64,000 nucleotides of DNA from Halorubrum saccharovorum DSM 1137 (GTDB lineage Archaea > Halobacteriota > Halobacteria > Halobacteriales > Haloferacaceae): contig NZ_AOJE01000021.1 of assembly GCF_000337915.1 (NCBI RefSeq), positions 4,980 to 68,979 of the forward strand. The letters run 5' to 3'. The notes beneath the pieces are model-generated. The model was not told the DNA's origin. It made no database searches and was given only the letters and a program-made list of their open reading frames with translations. How positions within the stretch are numbered: position 1 is the first letter of the stretch; each line of letters opens with the position of its first letter. The position numbers were made by a program, and so were the translations under genes. Of this stretch, positions 43,197-52,792 are shown one piece after another.

Positions 43197-44870
43197 ATGA
43201 CCGAACACGGCACAGCGAAACCGTCGGACGAGCTCCGGAAGGCGGCCATGCGGCGACCGCATCTCCGCGAGCACCTGCGGGAGTTCAAACAGATCACCGG
43301 GGAGTTCCCGCAGTTCATCGAGGAGCCGAAAGACGAGTACGAGTCGAACCGCCCCAACGTCATCTACCCCGTCGGGGGGCCGATCTACAGCCACATCTAC
43401 GGCGACCTCGGGCAGGACACGAAGTACTACGCCATCGAGCCGGAGGTCTCCGGGCCGCAGGCGGAAGTCCTCAACGAGGTGAAAAACCGCCTCCTCACGG
43501 TGAGCGGTCAGCACAGCGCTCCCGACAGCGAGGCCGAGTACGACGACCTCATCGAGGAGCTGTTAGAGGAGGTCACCCACGTCGACGAGCAGAACCAGGG
43601 GTTCCGCGGCAGCCTCTCGAAGGTGCTCAACATGGGGAAGCTCTCGGTCACCGAAGAGACCTACGAGAACATCCGCTACCGGCTCAACCGCGACATCGTC
43701 GGACTCGGCCCGCTCGAACCGGTGATGCGCGACCCGGCCAACGAGGACATTCACGTCATCGGGCCGAAGGAGTGCCACGTCGATCACGGCACCTTCGGCA
43801 TGCTGGAAACCACCGTCGACTTCGGCACGCCGCAGGAGTTCGACAACTGGCTGCGCAACATGGGCGAGCGGATCGGCGACCCGCTCTCCGACTCCGACCC
43901 CATCGTCGACTCCACGCTGCCGGACGGGTCGCGTATCAACATCATCTACTCCGACGACGTGTCGCTGAAGGGCTCCTCGCTCACGATCCGGCAGGGCGAG
44001 GAGGTGCCGCTGTCGATCAACCAGATCACCAACTGGGGGACGCTGTCGCCGGAGCTGGCGGCGTACCTCTGGCTCTGTCTGGAGAACGAGCAGACCGTCT
44101 TCGTCGTCGGGGAGACGGCGTCCGGGAAGACGACGACGCTGAACGCTATCCTCTCGTACATTCCGGACGACTCGAAGATCTACACCGCGGAGGACACCGC
44201 CGAGGTCATCCCGCCGCACAGCACCTGGCAGCAGCTGTTGACCCGGGAGGGCGGCGGCGAGGGCTCCTCGGACGTGGACATGTTCGACCTGGTCGCCGCC
44301 GCGCTGCGGTCGCGCCCCGACTACATCATCGTGGGCGAGGTGCGGGGCGCCGAGGGGCGCATGGCGTTCCAGGCGGCCCAGACGGGGCACCCGGTCATGC
44401 TGACGTTCCACGCGTCCGACATCGTCTCGATGATCCAGCGGTTCACCTCCGAGCCGATCAACGTCCCGGAGACGTTCATGGACAACGCCGACGTGGCGCT
44501 GTTCCAGAACCGGGTGAAACAGGGCGATAAGGTGTTGCGCCGGGTGACGAGCGTCCAGGAGATCGAGGGGTACTCCAAGGAGATGGAGGGGGTCGTCACC
44601 CGCGAGGTGTTCAGCTGGGACCCCGTCGAAGACGAGATCGTCTTCCAGGGGATGAACAACTCCTACGTGTTAGAAGAGCAGATCGCGACGCTGCTGGGGT
44701 ACGCCGACACCCGCGATATCTACGACGACCTGGAGTTCCGCGCCGAGCTGATAAACCGGATGATCCAGGAGGGCATCTTGGGCTACCACGAGGTGAACGA
44801 CGCGATCAACTCCTTCCAGCGCGACGGCGTCGAGGGGCTCCCCTTCGACATGCACCGGAACGTCAGATAG
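43197..44870 (+). CDS. arlI: archaellum motor ATPase ArlI
   Basis: This is a 557-aa type II/IV secretion superfamily hexameric ATPase that powers filament assembly and rotation. Walker A VGETASGKTTTLNAIL begins near residue 303. The Asp box is YTAEDTAEVI, Walker B is YIIVGEVRGAEGR and the His box is VMLTFHASD. The N-terminal domain of about 250 aa is complete. Confidence 0.96.
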   Translation: MTEHGTAKPSDELRKAAMRRPHLREHLREFKQITGEFPQFIEEPKDEYESNRPNVIYPVGGPIYSHIYGDLGQDTKYYAIEPEVSGPQAEVLNEVKNRLLTVSGQHSAPDSEAEYDDLIEELLEEVTHVDEQNQGFRGSLSKVLNMGKLSVTEETYENIRYRLNRDIVGLGPLEPVMRDPANEDIHVIGPKECHVDHGTFGMLETTVDFGTPQEFDNWLRNMGERIGDPLSDSDPIVDSTLPDGSRINIIYSDDVSLKGSSLTIRQGEEVPLSINQITNWGTLSPELAAYLWLCLENEQTVFVVGETASGKTTTLNAILSYIPDDSKIYTAEDTAEVIPPHSTWQQLLTREGGGEGSSDVDMFDLVAAALRSRPDYIIVGEVRGAEGRMAFQAAQTGHPVMLTFHASDIVSMIQRFTSEPINVPETFMDNADVALFQNRVKQGDKVLRRVTSVQEIEGYSKEMEGVVTREVFSWDPVEDEIVFQGMNNSYVLEEQIATLLGYADTRDIYDDLEFRAELINRMIQEGILGYHEVNDAINSFQRDGVEGLPFDMHRNVR

Positions 44871-44872
44871 CC

Positions 44873-46609
44873 ATGGCGGTGAAGGAGGTCGGCAACGGGC
44901 TCGCGACCGCGGCCGAGTTGACCTCGGCCGTGATGGAGTCGTACGACAAGCTCGACATCTCGAAGCGGAAGTACGTCGGGCTCGTGTTGCTGCCCGCGGT
45001 CGCCGTCTTCCTCGCGAGCGTCGTCGGCCTGTTCGTCCTCCCGCTTCCGTTCGCCGCGCGGGTTCCCGTCCCGATGTTCGGCGGGCTCGTGTTGGTGGCG
45101 GCGGTGATCTACCCGAAGATCTACCTCTCCAGTTTGGAGACGCAGATCGACAACCAGCTGCACCTCGTGATGACGCACATGACCGTGCTGTCGACGACGA
45201 ACATCGACCGCATGGAGGTGTTCCGGACCTTGGCGAAGGAGGAGGAGTACGGCGTCGCAGCCGAGGAGATCGGCCGCGTCGTCCACCTCGTCGACACCTG
45301 GAACCAGAGCCTCGACGACGCGTGTCGCCGGCGGGCCGAGGAGGTCCCCTCCGACGCGATGGCTGACTTCTTCGACCGGCTCGGCTACACGATGGGAGCG
45401 GGCCAGTCGTTAGAGGAGTTCCTCGTCTCCGAGCAGGACGTCATGCTCGCCAAGTACGAGACGCTGTACGAGTCCTCGCTGTCGAACCTGGAAGTGATGA
45501 AAGACCTTTACATGTCGATGATCCTCTCGATGACGTTCGCCCTCGTCTTCGCGATCGTCCTCCCGATCCTCACCGGCAACAATCCGACCGCGACGGTGGC
45601 GGCGGTCATCGTCCTCTTCGTGTTCGTCCAGCTCGGCTTCTACGCGATGATCCGGGCGACCTCGCCGTACGACCCGATCTGGTTCCATCCCGACGAGCGC
45701 GCCCCCGGCGACCTGAAACTGTGGGCGTCGCTCGGGCTCGGCGGCGGGCTCTCCTTCCTCATCATCGGGATCACGGCCGCCGGGATGTTCGGGTACGGAC
45801 CGGGGCTCCCCGGACTGCTCTTCTTCCTCGACGACGTGCGGCTCCCGCTGTACCTCGCGGTGCCGATCTCGCCGCTGTTTATCACCGGAGTCGTCCTCCG
45901 GCAGGAGGAACAGCAGATCACGGCCCGCGACGGCGAGTTCCCCTCCTTCGTCCGGGCGCTCGGCGCCACCGAGAGCGCCAAGCAGTCGACGACGACGGAC
46001 GTGTTGACCACCCTGCGCGACAAGAACTTCGGCGACCTCTCGCCGGCGATCGAACGGCTCTACCGCCGACTCAACATGCGCATCAGCACCGAGGGGGCGT
46101 GGAAACAGTTCACCTTCGACACCCGGTCGTACCTCATCCAGAAGTTCTCGGAGATGTACCTCGTCGGTCGTCGGATGGGGGGCGATCCGAAACAGCTCGG
46201 CGAGCTGATCTCGAAGAACATGAACGCCGTCAACCAGCTCCGCGAACAGCGCCGGCAGGCGGCGATGACCTTCATCGGCCTGCTGTACGGGATCACCGCG
46301 GCGGCGACGTTCGCCTTCTTCATCGGACTTGAGATCGTCGCCATCCTCGCCGACCTGACCGCCGACTTCCAGCTCGACCAGATGGACATCGGCCAGATCG
46401 TCTACCCCGGCGCGTACGACATCCCGCTGATCGAGTACCTGCTGCTCACGGTGGTGCTGTTCAACGCCGCGCTCTCCTCCCAGATGATCCGCCGGATCGA
46501 CGGCGGTAACCCCGCGAACGGGTACATCCACTTCGTGCTACTGACGTGGCTCGGCGCGGCGACGGCGATCGCGACCCGGACGCTGGTGAACGCCCTCCTG
46601 TCGATCTAA
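44873..46609 (+). CDS. arlJ: archaellum membrane platform protein ArlJ
   Basis: This is a 578-aa polytopic protein with two type II secretion F-like domains. Hydrophobic stretches are at about 35-62, 65-85, 210-262, 280-345, 460-490 and 520-578. It anchors ArlI and the filament in the membrane. It begins 2 nt after arlI. Its stop overlaps the convergent epimerase gene by 4 nt. Confidence 0.95.
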   Translation: MAVKEVGNGLATAAELTSAVMESYDKLDISKRKYVGLVLLPAVAVFLASVVGLFVLPLPFAARVPVPMFGGLVLVAAVIYPKIYLSSLETQIDNQLHLVMTHMTVLSTTNIDRMEVFRTLAKEEEYGVAAEEIGRVVHLVDTWNQSLDDACRRRAEEVPSDAMADFFDRLGYTMGAGQSLEEFLVSEQDVMLAKYETLYESSLSNLEVMKDLYMSMILSMTFALVFAIVLPILTGNNPTATVAAVIVLFVFVQLGFYAMIRATSPYDPIWFHPDERAPGDLKLWASLGLGGGLSFLIIGITAAGMFGYGPGLPGLLFFLDDVRLPLYLAVPISPLFITGVVLRQEEQQITARDGEFPSFVRALGATESAKQSTTTDVLTTLRDKNFGDLSPAIERLYRRLNMRISTEGAWKQFTFDTRSYLIQKFSEMYLVGRRMGGDPKQLGELISKNMNAVNQLREQRRQAAMTFIGLLYGITAAATFAFFIGLEIVAILADLTADFQLDQMDIGQIVYPGAYDIPLIEYLLLTVVLFNAALSSQMIRRIDGGNPANGYIHFVLLTWLGAATAIATRTLVNALLSI

Positions 46610-47571
46610 CCGTCGAACAGCGTCGGATCGGGAGCGTCGTCGCCCGCGCCGTCCGCGGCCGCCTCGCGCCACGAGTGCGAGGGCGTCCACCCGAACAGCC
46701 GCTCCGCCTTGTCGATCGCGTACGCGCCCCGGTCGGCGACCTCCTCGACCGGGCTCTCAGCGAACGCACGCTCGTCGATCGCACAGTCGTCTGGGATCGC
46801 GCCGTACGACTCCCGCAACAGGTCGAGCAGGGGGCGACCGAGCGCGTTGTCGGCGGCGACGCAGTTGACGGCCTCGTGGGAGCCGGGCGCCACCGCCGGC
46901 TCCGCCCCCGCCGTGCCCGCGAGCGCGGCGGCGACGAGGTCGGCCACGTCGCGGGCGTCGACGTACGACCAGAAGTTGCCGGCGCCGGCGTCCAGATCGC
47001 CGACGTACCCGTCGCTCCGGCAGGCGTACTCGCCGGGGTACTGGATCCAGGAGGGCCGGATCGACACCGCGGGGACCTCCTCGCGGCGCGCGACCGCCCC
47101 CGCGGCCGCCTCCGCCGTCACCTTCGAGAGGCCGTAAGGGTCCTCCGGTCGGAGCGGGTGGTCCTCGGTGACCGGCAGTTCGTCCGGGAACGGCGTGGGC
47201 TCGGCGAAGAAGAAGCCGTAGGCGCCGTCGCTCGACGCCTGCACGATCCGGGCGTCGGCGCGTCCCGCGGCGTCGAGGACGTTCTTCGCGGCGTGAACGT
47301 TCGTCTCGAACACCCGCCCGTCGGGGTGGGTGCCGGCGACGGGGATCGCGGCCCAGTGCACGACCGCGTCGGGGTCGACGGCGTGGACGGTGTCGAGCGC
47401 CTCGCCGCGGTCGGCGAGGTCGGCCGCGCGGAACGAGACGTGCGGGGCCGGGTCGGCCTCCGAGCCGGGACGTTCGTAGTCGACGACGACGACCTCGTAC
47501 TCGCCCGCGAGCCGGTCGACGACCCAGCGCCCGGAGGCGCCGCGGCCGCCGGTGACGAGAACCGTTTCCAT
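46606..47571 (-). CDS. NAD-dependent epimerase/dehydratase
   Basis: This is a 321-aa extended short-chain dehydrogenase. The NAD motif is VTGGRGASGRW at residues 6-16. The catalytic tyrosine/lysine pair is in DPYGLSKVTAE and the upstream serine in VQASSDGAYG. Haloarchaea have several such sugar-nucleotide or metabolite epimerases, and the substrate cannot be told. TTTTCC about 28 nt upstream marks its promoter. It points towards the archaellum operon and shares its 3' end with arlJ. Confidence 0.88.
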   Translation of the reverse strand: METVLVTGGRGASGRWVVDRLAGEYEVVVVDYERPGSEADPAPHVSFRAADLADRGEALDTVHAVDPDAVVHWAAIPVAGTHPDGRVFETNVHAAKNVLDAAGRADARIVQASSDGAYGFFFAEPTPFPDELPVTEDHPLRPEDPYGLSKVTAEAAAGAVARREEVPAVSIRPSWIQYPGEYACRSDGYVGDLDAGAGNFWSYVDARDVADLVAAALAGTAGAEPAVAPGSHEAVNCVAADNALGRPLLDLLRESYGAIPDDCAIDERAFAESPVEEVADRGAYAIDKAERLFGWTPSHSWREAAADGAGDDAPDPTLFDG

Positions 47572-47666
47572 GCGTGCGGGTGGCCGTGACCGGGGAAAAG
47601 CGCACCGTCGTCGGTCGATCCTCCGCTCCCGGCAGCCTTTAATCGCGCGAGCGGTAAAATGCGGGT

Positions 47667-48539
47667 ATGGAATGGAAGACCGACTGGGGACTGCGTGGAC
47701 GGATGGCGTTCACGATGTTCCTCCTCTTCGCCCTCTACGTCGTGTTCGTCGGGGCTCTCGTGGCGTTCCTCGACGTAGGTAACCTGACGATTCTGCTCAT
47801 GCTCGGCGGGTTCTCGATCGCCCAGTACTTCTTCAGCGACAAGCTCGCGCTCCGGAGCATGGGCGCCCGCGAGGTGAGCGCCGAGGAGTACCCGGACCTC
47901 CACCGCCGGATCGAGCGGCTGAGCCAGCAGGCCGACCTCCCGAAGCCAACCGTCGCCGTCGCCGACACCCAGGTGCCGAACGCGTTCGCGACCGGCCGGA
48001 ACAAGAAGAACGCGACCGTCGCCGTGACAACCGGCCTGCTCCGGGCGCTCGACGACGACGAGCTCGACGGCGTGCTCGCCCACGAGCTCGCGCACGTGAA
48101 GAACCGCGACGTGATGGTGATGACCATCGCCTCGTTCCTCTCGACGATCGCCTTCTTCATCGTGCGGTGGGGGTGGCTGTTCAGCGGTGACAACCGACAG
48201 GGCGCGCCCGTCATCGTCGCGATCCTCGTGTCGATCGTCGTCTGGATCGTCTCGTTCCTGCTCATCCGCGCGCTCTCGCGGTACCGCGAGTACTCCGCCG
48301 ACCGCGGCGCGGCGCTCATCACGGGCAAGCCCGGCGCACTCGCGTCCGCGCTGATGACGATCGACGGGAGGATGGACAAGGTCCCCAAGGAGGACCTGCG
48401 CGAGGAGGCGGAGATGAACGCGTTCTTCATCATCCCGATCAAGTCGGGTATCGTCGGGAAGCTCGCCTCGACGCACCCCTCGACGGAGAACCGGATCGAG
48501 CGCCTCCGAGACCTGGAGCGCGAGATGGAGACGGCCTGA
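47667..48539 (+). CDS. htpX: HtpX-type M48 membrane metalloprotease
   Basis: This is a 290-aa protease for damaged or misfolded membrane proteins. Two N-terminal hydrophobic helices (about 14-58) and two later ones (about 150-200) are seen. The zinc site HELAH is H139-H143, with the third ligand in SRYREYSADR near 208. TTTAAT about 27 nt before the ATG gives a leaderless start. Confidence 0.94.
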   Translation: MEWKTDWGLRGRMAFTMFLLFALYVVFVGALVAFLDVGNLTILLMLGGFSIAQYFFSDKLALRSMGAREVSAEEYPDLHRRIERLSQQADLPKPTVAVADTQVPNAFATGRNKKNATVAVTTGLLRALDDDELDGVLAHELAHVKNRDVMVMTIASFLSTIAFFIVRWGWLFSGDNRQGAPVIVAILVSIVVWIVSFLLIRALSRYREYSADRGAALITGKPGALASALMTIDGRMDKVPKEDLREEAEMNAFFIIPIKSGIVGKLASTHPSTENRIERLRDLEREMETA

Positions 48540-48641
48540 AAAACCGACCCGCGACGAGAATCCCCGCCGCGATCGCTTCGCTTACTCCGCTTACTTCGCT
48601 ACTGCCCTCTTTATTCCGCTACTGCCCCTCCGCTTGCCTCG
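48540..48641. repeat. pyrimidine-rich low-complexity spacer
   Basis: The gap between two converging genes contains repeated words such as CTTCGCTTACTCCGCTTACT and CCGCTACTGCCC. No gene or clear hairpin terminator is seen. Confidence 0.5.
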
Positions 48642-49028
48642 CTACGTCGCCCGGTCGGCGGCGCCGTCGACCAGCTCTTCTGCGACCAGTTCCGGGCTCA
48701 TCAGGGCCGGATCGATCGCGAGGTCGGCGACGCCAGAGACGAACTCCGGCAGCGACTGTTCGGCGTACGTCACCGCGAGCACGTCCGGATGCAGCTCCTT
48801 CGCGATCGGGATCCCGGTGGCCTCCTCCACGTCGGTGAGGACGAAGTAGGCGGCCTCGGAGATACCGGCCTCGGAGAGCGTGTCGGCGGTGACGAGCCCG
48901 TCGATCCGGCGGATCTCGACGCCGAGCGCTTCGAGTTCTTCGCCGAGCCCGTGCTCGTCTGGGCCGGCGACGACGGCGATAGGCCCCTCGGCGCCACCGC
49001 CGTCGGGGCGGGCGGGTGTCCCCGCCAT
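48642..49028 (-). CDS. conserved unknown protein in the pyrG-guaAb operon (DUF7126-like)
   Basis: This is a 128-aa protein with a Rossmann-like pattern. A short tail leads to IAVVAGPDEHGLGEELEALG, then helix-strand alternation through YFVLTDVEEATGIPIAKEL and ending in an acidic helix. It resembles a TrkA-N-like nucleotide-binding half domain without an obvious ligand motif. Its ATG overlaps the guaAb stop by one nucleotide, so it is the third gene of the operon. Its link to nucleotide synthesis is inferred from position. Confidence 0.78.
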   Translation of the reverse strand: MAGTPARPDGGGAEGPIAVVAGPDEHGLGEELEALGVEIRRIDGLVTADTLSEAGISEAAYFVLTDVEEATGIPIAKELHPDVLAVTYAEQSLPEFVSGVADLAIDPALMSPELVAEELVDGAADRAT

Positions 49029-49945
49029 CACTCGTACTCGATCGTCGCGGGCGGCTTGTGGGTCACGTCGTAGACGACGCGCGCCACGTTCTCGTTCTCG
49101 CCGGTGATCCGGCTCTGAATCCGCTGGAGGGTGCTCCAGTCGAGCTCCTGAGCGCGCGCGGTCATCCCGTCGCGGCTCTCGACCGAGCGCACGGCGACGA
49201 CCCAGCCGTGGACGCGGTTGTCGCCCTTGACGCCGGTGGCCTTCCCGAGCACGGCGGCGAACGCCTGCCACGGGTCGTACTCCTCCAGCTCCTCCTCGAC
49301 GACGTGGGTGGCTTCGCGGGCGACCGCGGCCTTCTCCGGGGTCACCTCGCCGACGATCCGGACGGCGAGCCCGGGCCCGGGGAACGGCATGCGCTCGGAG
49401 ATGATCTCTTCGAGGCCGAGCTCACGGGCGACTTCCCGCACCTCGTCTTTGTACAGGTCGCGCACCGGTTCGACGATCCCCTCGAAGTCGACGACCTCGG
49501 GGAGCCCGCCCACGTTGTGGTGCGACTTGATGTTCCCCTCGGACTCGATGCGGTCGGGATAGATCGTCCCCTGCACGAGGTAGTCGGCGTCGACGTCGCG
49601 CGCGACGGTCTCGAACTCGTCGATGAACCCCTCGCCGATGACGTGGCGCTTCTCCTCCGGGTCGGTGACGCCCGCCAGGCGGTCGAAGAACCGGTCCTGC
49701 GCCTCGATCACCCGCAGCGACTCCATGAAGGAGAAGGTGTCTCGGATCTCCTCGGTCTCCCCCTTCCGCATCAGCCCCGTGTCGACGTACACCGGGGTGA
49801 GCTGGTCGCCGACCGCCTCGTACGCGAGCGTCGCCGCGACCGAGGAGTCGACGCCGCCCGACAGGGCGATCACGGCGTTCGCGTCGCCGATCGCCTCCCG
49901 TATCTCCGCTTTCGCCTCCGCGATGAATTCCTCCGTCTCGACCAT
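49028..49945 (-). CDS. guaAb: GMP synthase, ATP pyrophosphatase subunit
   Basis: This 305-aa subunit converts XMP to GMP using ammonia from a separate glutaminase subunit, as usual in archaea. The PP-loop is ALSGGVDSS (residues 27-35). [10 protein letters not shown] and the C-terminal GMP-synthase dimerisation domain, ending [12 protein letters not shown], are present. It directly abuts pyrG with no spacer. Confidence 0.95.
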   Translation of the reverse strand: MVETEEFIAEAKAEIREAIGDANAVIALSGGVDSSVAATLAYEAVGDQLTPVYVDTGLMRKGETEEIRDTFSFMESLRVIEAQDRFFDRLAGVTDPEEKRHVIGEGFIDEFETVARDVDADYLVQGTIYPDRIESEGNIKSHHNVGGLPEVVDFEGIVEPVRDLYKDEVREVARELGLEEIISERMPFPGPGLAVRIVGEVTPEKAAVAREATHVVEEELEEYDPWQAFAAVLGKATGVKGDNRVHGWVVAVRSVESRDGMTARAQELDWSTLQRIQSRITGENENVARVVYDVTHKPPATIEYE

Positions 49946-51601
49946 CTATAGCCTCACGTCCGCGTTCCGCTCGGTTGTGTCCGTCGATCCCAGCGCCGCC
50001 TCGACCAGCGCGACGAACGGCGGGCTCGCGCGGTCCGGGCGCGACCGGAACTCGGGGTGCGCCTGCGTGCCGAAGAAGAACGGGTGATCGGCGCGTTCGA
50101 GGATCTCCATCCGGTTGTCGGCCCGGCCGGAGAAGTCCAGCCCGTCCGACTCCAGTTCGTCGATGTACTCGGGATTCACCTCGTAGCGGTGGCGGTGGCG
50201 CTCGGTACAGGAGTCGGCGTCGTACACCCGCGCCGCGAGCGTCCCCGGCTCGATGTCGGTCTCGTGGGCGCCGAGCCGCATCGTCCCGCCCATGTCCTCC
50301 GTCTCGTACTGCTCGGGGAGGAGATCGATGACGGGGTGGGGCGTGTCGGGGTCGATCTCGGCGGAGTGGGCGTCCTCTAAGCCGAGCACGTTGCGCGCGT
50401 GCTCGACGACCGCCATCTGGAAGCCCAAGCAGAGCCCGAGGAAGGGCACGTCGTTCTCGCGGGCGTACCGGACCGCCTCGATCTTCCCGTCCGTCCCGCG
50501 AGAGCCGAAGCCGCCGGGGACGACGACCGCGTCGGCCTCGGCGAGTCGTTCCTCGTGTTCCGCGCGGGTCTCGTCGGCGTCGACCCACAGCACGTTCACC
50601 TCGGTCTCGGTCTGGATCCCGGCGTGTTTCAGCGCCTCGTGGATCGACATGTACGCGTCTTCGAGGGCGTACTTGCCGACGAGCGCCACGTCGATCTCCT
50701 CCTCGCGGTCGCGGGTGACTAACTCGCGCCACTCCGTCGACCGCTCCGCCTTCGGGAGCGCCTCGTCAGCGAGCCCGAGCCGCTCCATCACGTGCTCGTC
50801 TAACCCCTCGTCTTCGACCATCAGGGGGACGTGGTAGATGTCCTCGACGTCCGGGTTCGAGAAGACGGCGTCCGTGGGAACGTCGCAGAACAGGGCGATC
50901 TTCTCTTTCGTCTCCGGGTCCAGCCGGTCCTCGGAGCGCCCGACGAGGATGTCGGGCTGGAGCCCGATCGACCGCAGCTCCTTCACCGAGTGCTGGGTCG
51001 GCTTCGTCTTCTGCTCGCCGTTCTTCGAGTAGGGGACCAGGGTGACGTGGGTGAAGAGGATGTCCTCGTCGTCCTCCTCGTGGGCGAACTGCCGGAGCGC
51101 TTCGAGGAAGGGCATCGACTCGATGTCGCCGACCGTCCCGCCGATCTCGATCAGGCAGACGTCGCTCCCCTCGGCGGCCTCCCGGATGCGCCGCTTGATG
51201 TCGTCGGTGACATGCGGGATGATCTGGACGGTCTTGCCCAGGTAGTCGCCGGCGCGCTCGCGCTCGATGACGTGCTGGTACGTCTTCCCCGTGGTGACGT
51301 TGTGATCGAACGTCATGTCGGTTCCGAGGAAGCGCTCGTAGTTGCCCAGGTCGAGGTCGACCTCGCCGCCGTCTTTGAGGACGTACACCTCGCCGTGCTC
51401 GTACGGGTTCATCGTCCCGGCATCGACGTTGAGATAAGGGTCCACCTTCACGGCGGTGACGTCGAAGCCAGCGTTGGCGAGGAGACGCCCGGTGCTGGCG
51501 GCGGTGATGCCCTTACCCAGTCCGGACATCACCCCGCCCGTGACGAACACGAACTTCCGACCCAGCGAGGGGTCGTACCCGGTGTCGGGATCCGTTGGCA
51601 T
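49946..51601 (-). CDS. pyrG: CTP synthase
   Basis: This 551-aa enzyme converts UTP to CTP with glutamine and ATP. The N-terminal synthetase domain begins [20 protein letters not shown]. The glutaminase domain has the catalytic Cys in [11 protein letters not shown] and the His/Glu in QAHPEF. A CGGTTTTGCC box about 28 nt upstream drives the pyrG-guaAb-unknown operon, which joins pyrimidine and purine nucleotide amination. Confidence 0.97.
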   Translation of the reverse strand: MPTDPDTGYDPSLGRKFVFVTGGVMSGLGKGITAASTGRLLANAGFDVTAVKVDPYLNVDAGTMNPYEHGEVYVLKDGGEVDLDLGNYERFLGTDMTFDHNVTTGKTYQHVIERERAGDYLGKTVQIIPHVTDDIKRRIREAAEGSDVCLIEIGGTVGDIESMPFLEALRQFAHEEDDEDILFTHVTLVPYSKNGEQKTKPTQHSVKELRSIGLQPDILVGRSEDRLDPETKEKIALFCDVPTDAVFSNPDVEDIYHVPLMVEDEGLDEHVMERLGLADEALPKAERSTEWRELVTRDREEEIDVALVGKYALEDAYMSIHEALKHAGIQTETEVNVLWVDADETRAEHEERLAEADAVVVPGGFGSRGTDGKIEAVRYARENDVPFLGLCLGFQMAVVEHARNVLGLEDAHSAEIDPDTPHPVIDLLPEQYETEDMGGTMRLGAHETDIEPGTLAARVYDADSCTERHRHRYEVNPEYIDELESDGLDFSGRADNRMEILERADHPFFFGTQAHPEFRSRPDRASPPFVALVEAALGSTDTTERNADVRL

Positions 51602-51769
51602 ATCGACCGTCCGTCAGGGGCCGGCAAAACCGTTTCGGACCCTTCGTTTCGGGTGGACGTTCGTGACTTTTGGCGACGAGGGACAGAGCGGCGGCGGGCG
51701 CGGGCCGCGGTACCCCGACGCCGGAGCGAAAGGTACTCACGGGACGCGGACGCACTCACCGCCCGTCCC

Positions 51770-52204
51770 ATGAACTGGTCCCCGATCCCTCCCGCGGTCG
51801 CGGCCGCCGTCGCGGTCGCGGTCAGCGTCACGCGTCGCGTCCCGGCGGTCGTCATGGAGTCGCCAATCGGTATCCCCGAACCGCGCGCGCTCACTCTGTA
51901 CATCCTCGGCGGACGCTTCGCGACGTTCGCCCTCGTGTACGGGCTGCTCCTCGGCGCCGCGTATTGGGTCGGTCGCGGCGGCGGCGACGCCCTCGACCTC
52001 GGCGCGACGACGCTGGCCGCCGGCGCCGTCGGCGGACTCGCGTACCTCGTCGGGTCCGGTGCCGTGCTGCTGTGGACCGGTCCCGATCAGGTCGTTATCG
52101 TCGCCCTCGGCACGGTCGGCTCTGCGGTCGCCGTCGGCGTCGAACTGGCGGTCGTCGCGTTCGCCGGCCTCGCGCTCGGGCGATCGCGGATAAGCGGTTA
52201 CTGA
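51770..52204 (+). CDS. four-helix membrane protein of unknown function
   Basis: This is a 144-aa protein with four hydrophobic segments, at about residues 5-20, 42-68, 76-98 and 104-132, and few charged residues. No family motif is recognised. The upstream region has no strong TATA box. It lies divergent from pyrG. Confidence 0.65.
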   Translation: MNWSPIPPAVAAAVAVAVSVTRRVPAVVMESPIGIPEPRALTLYILGGRFATFALVYGLLLGAAYWVGRGGGDALDLGATTLAAGAVGGLAYLVGSGAVLLWTGPDQVVIVALGTVGSAVAVGVELAVVAFAGLALGRSRISGY

Positions 52205-52256
52205 TGGAGGAGTGAAAAACGGCTTCAGTAGCCTCGTTAGTCGTTTATAAGTAGTT

Positions 52257-52600
52257 ATCCGTGATCGGTGGTGAACACCTCCAAAGCCCCAGCCGCTCGG
52301 CTATACGTGGTTGATCCCGGATCGTCGGTGAACACTCACAAAGCCCCAGCCGTGAGGACGACGCACGCTCGCTGTGCTCCTCGTCACTCGCTTCGCTCGT
52401 TCCTGTGGTGCTTGCGTCGCCTGCGTCGTCCTCACGGCTGCCCCTTTGAATCCTACCCCGCACAGCACCGCAACCGCACCTCACGCCTCCCCAACCTCGT
52501 CGGTCGCCCTCGCTTCGCTCCGGGCGACCGACTCCCTCGCGCGGCGCTCCTTCGCGGCCGCCGGTGGCGGCCGCTCGGAGGCGCGCGCCACCGCGATCCG
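52257..52600. repeat. structured non-coding element with three perfect hairpins
   Basis: Two related direct repeats, sharing GGTGAACAC and AAAGCCCCAGCCG, lie at about 52263-52298 and 52319-52353. A 19-bp perfect stem then pairs 52347-52365 with 52422-52440, around a 56-nt loop. An 11-bp stem follows (52499-52509 with 52522-52532), then a 9-bp stem with a GGT loop (52554-52562 with 52566-52574). Frames through it have no family likeness. It fits a dispersed, non-autonomous haloarchaeal repeat or a structured RNA; it has no transposase. Confidence 0.6.
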
Positions 52601-52602
52601 GG

Positions 52603-52611
52603 TTATAAATA
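52603..52611 (+). promoter_or_regulatory. strong TATA box without a downstream gene
   Basis: TTATAAATA is an excellent archaeal TATA element and would start RNA near 52635 on the plus strand. No protein gene follows. The next sequence holds a GGAAGA...TCTTCC hairpin and the tRNA-tail-like inverted repeat. It could drive a small RNA, or it could be part of the repeat element. Confidence 0.4.
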
Positions 52612-52697
52612 GCCGACGCTCGCCGAGTTTGAGTGAAGTTTTGCGAGGGAAGAGCGCTCCGAGAGCGTCTTCCGCATCACGGGGGTGGACCCCGGCG

Positions 52698-52770
52698 ATG
52701 CGAGGGGAGAGATTTGAACCACGGTCGCGCCAGAGGCGCTCCCTGATTCAAATCCTCCCCCCTGATGCAT
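52698..52770. repeat. tRNA-3'-end-like inverted repeat
   Basis: 52698-52724 nearly duplicates the 3' end of the tRNA-Leu gene (52792-52819), with one substitution and one missing base. A third, inverted relative (ATTCAAATCCTCCCCCCTGA, 52746-52765, then TGCAT) lets 52698-52770 fold into a long stem. Similar copies downstream of a tRNA gene are often attachment-site remnants, though no integrase is seen. Confidence 0.65.
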
Positions 52771-52792
52771 TCGCGCGTTGTGGACGCGCTCA

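Noticed and set aside
48540-48641. Small gene or riboswitch in the htpX downstream gap
   Set aside because: Only low-complexity pyrimidine-rich words are seen, with no start codon in a good context and no stable stem.
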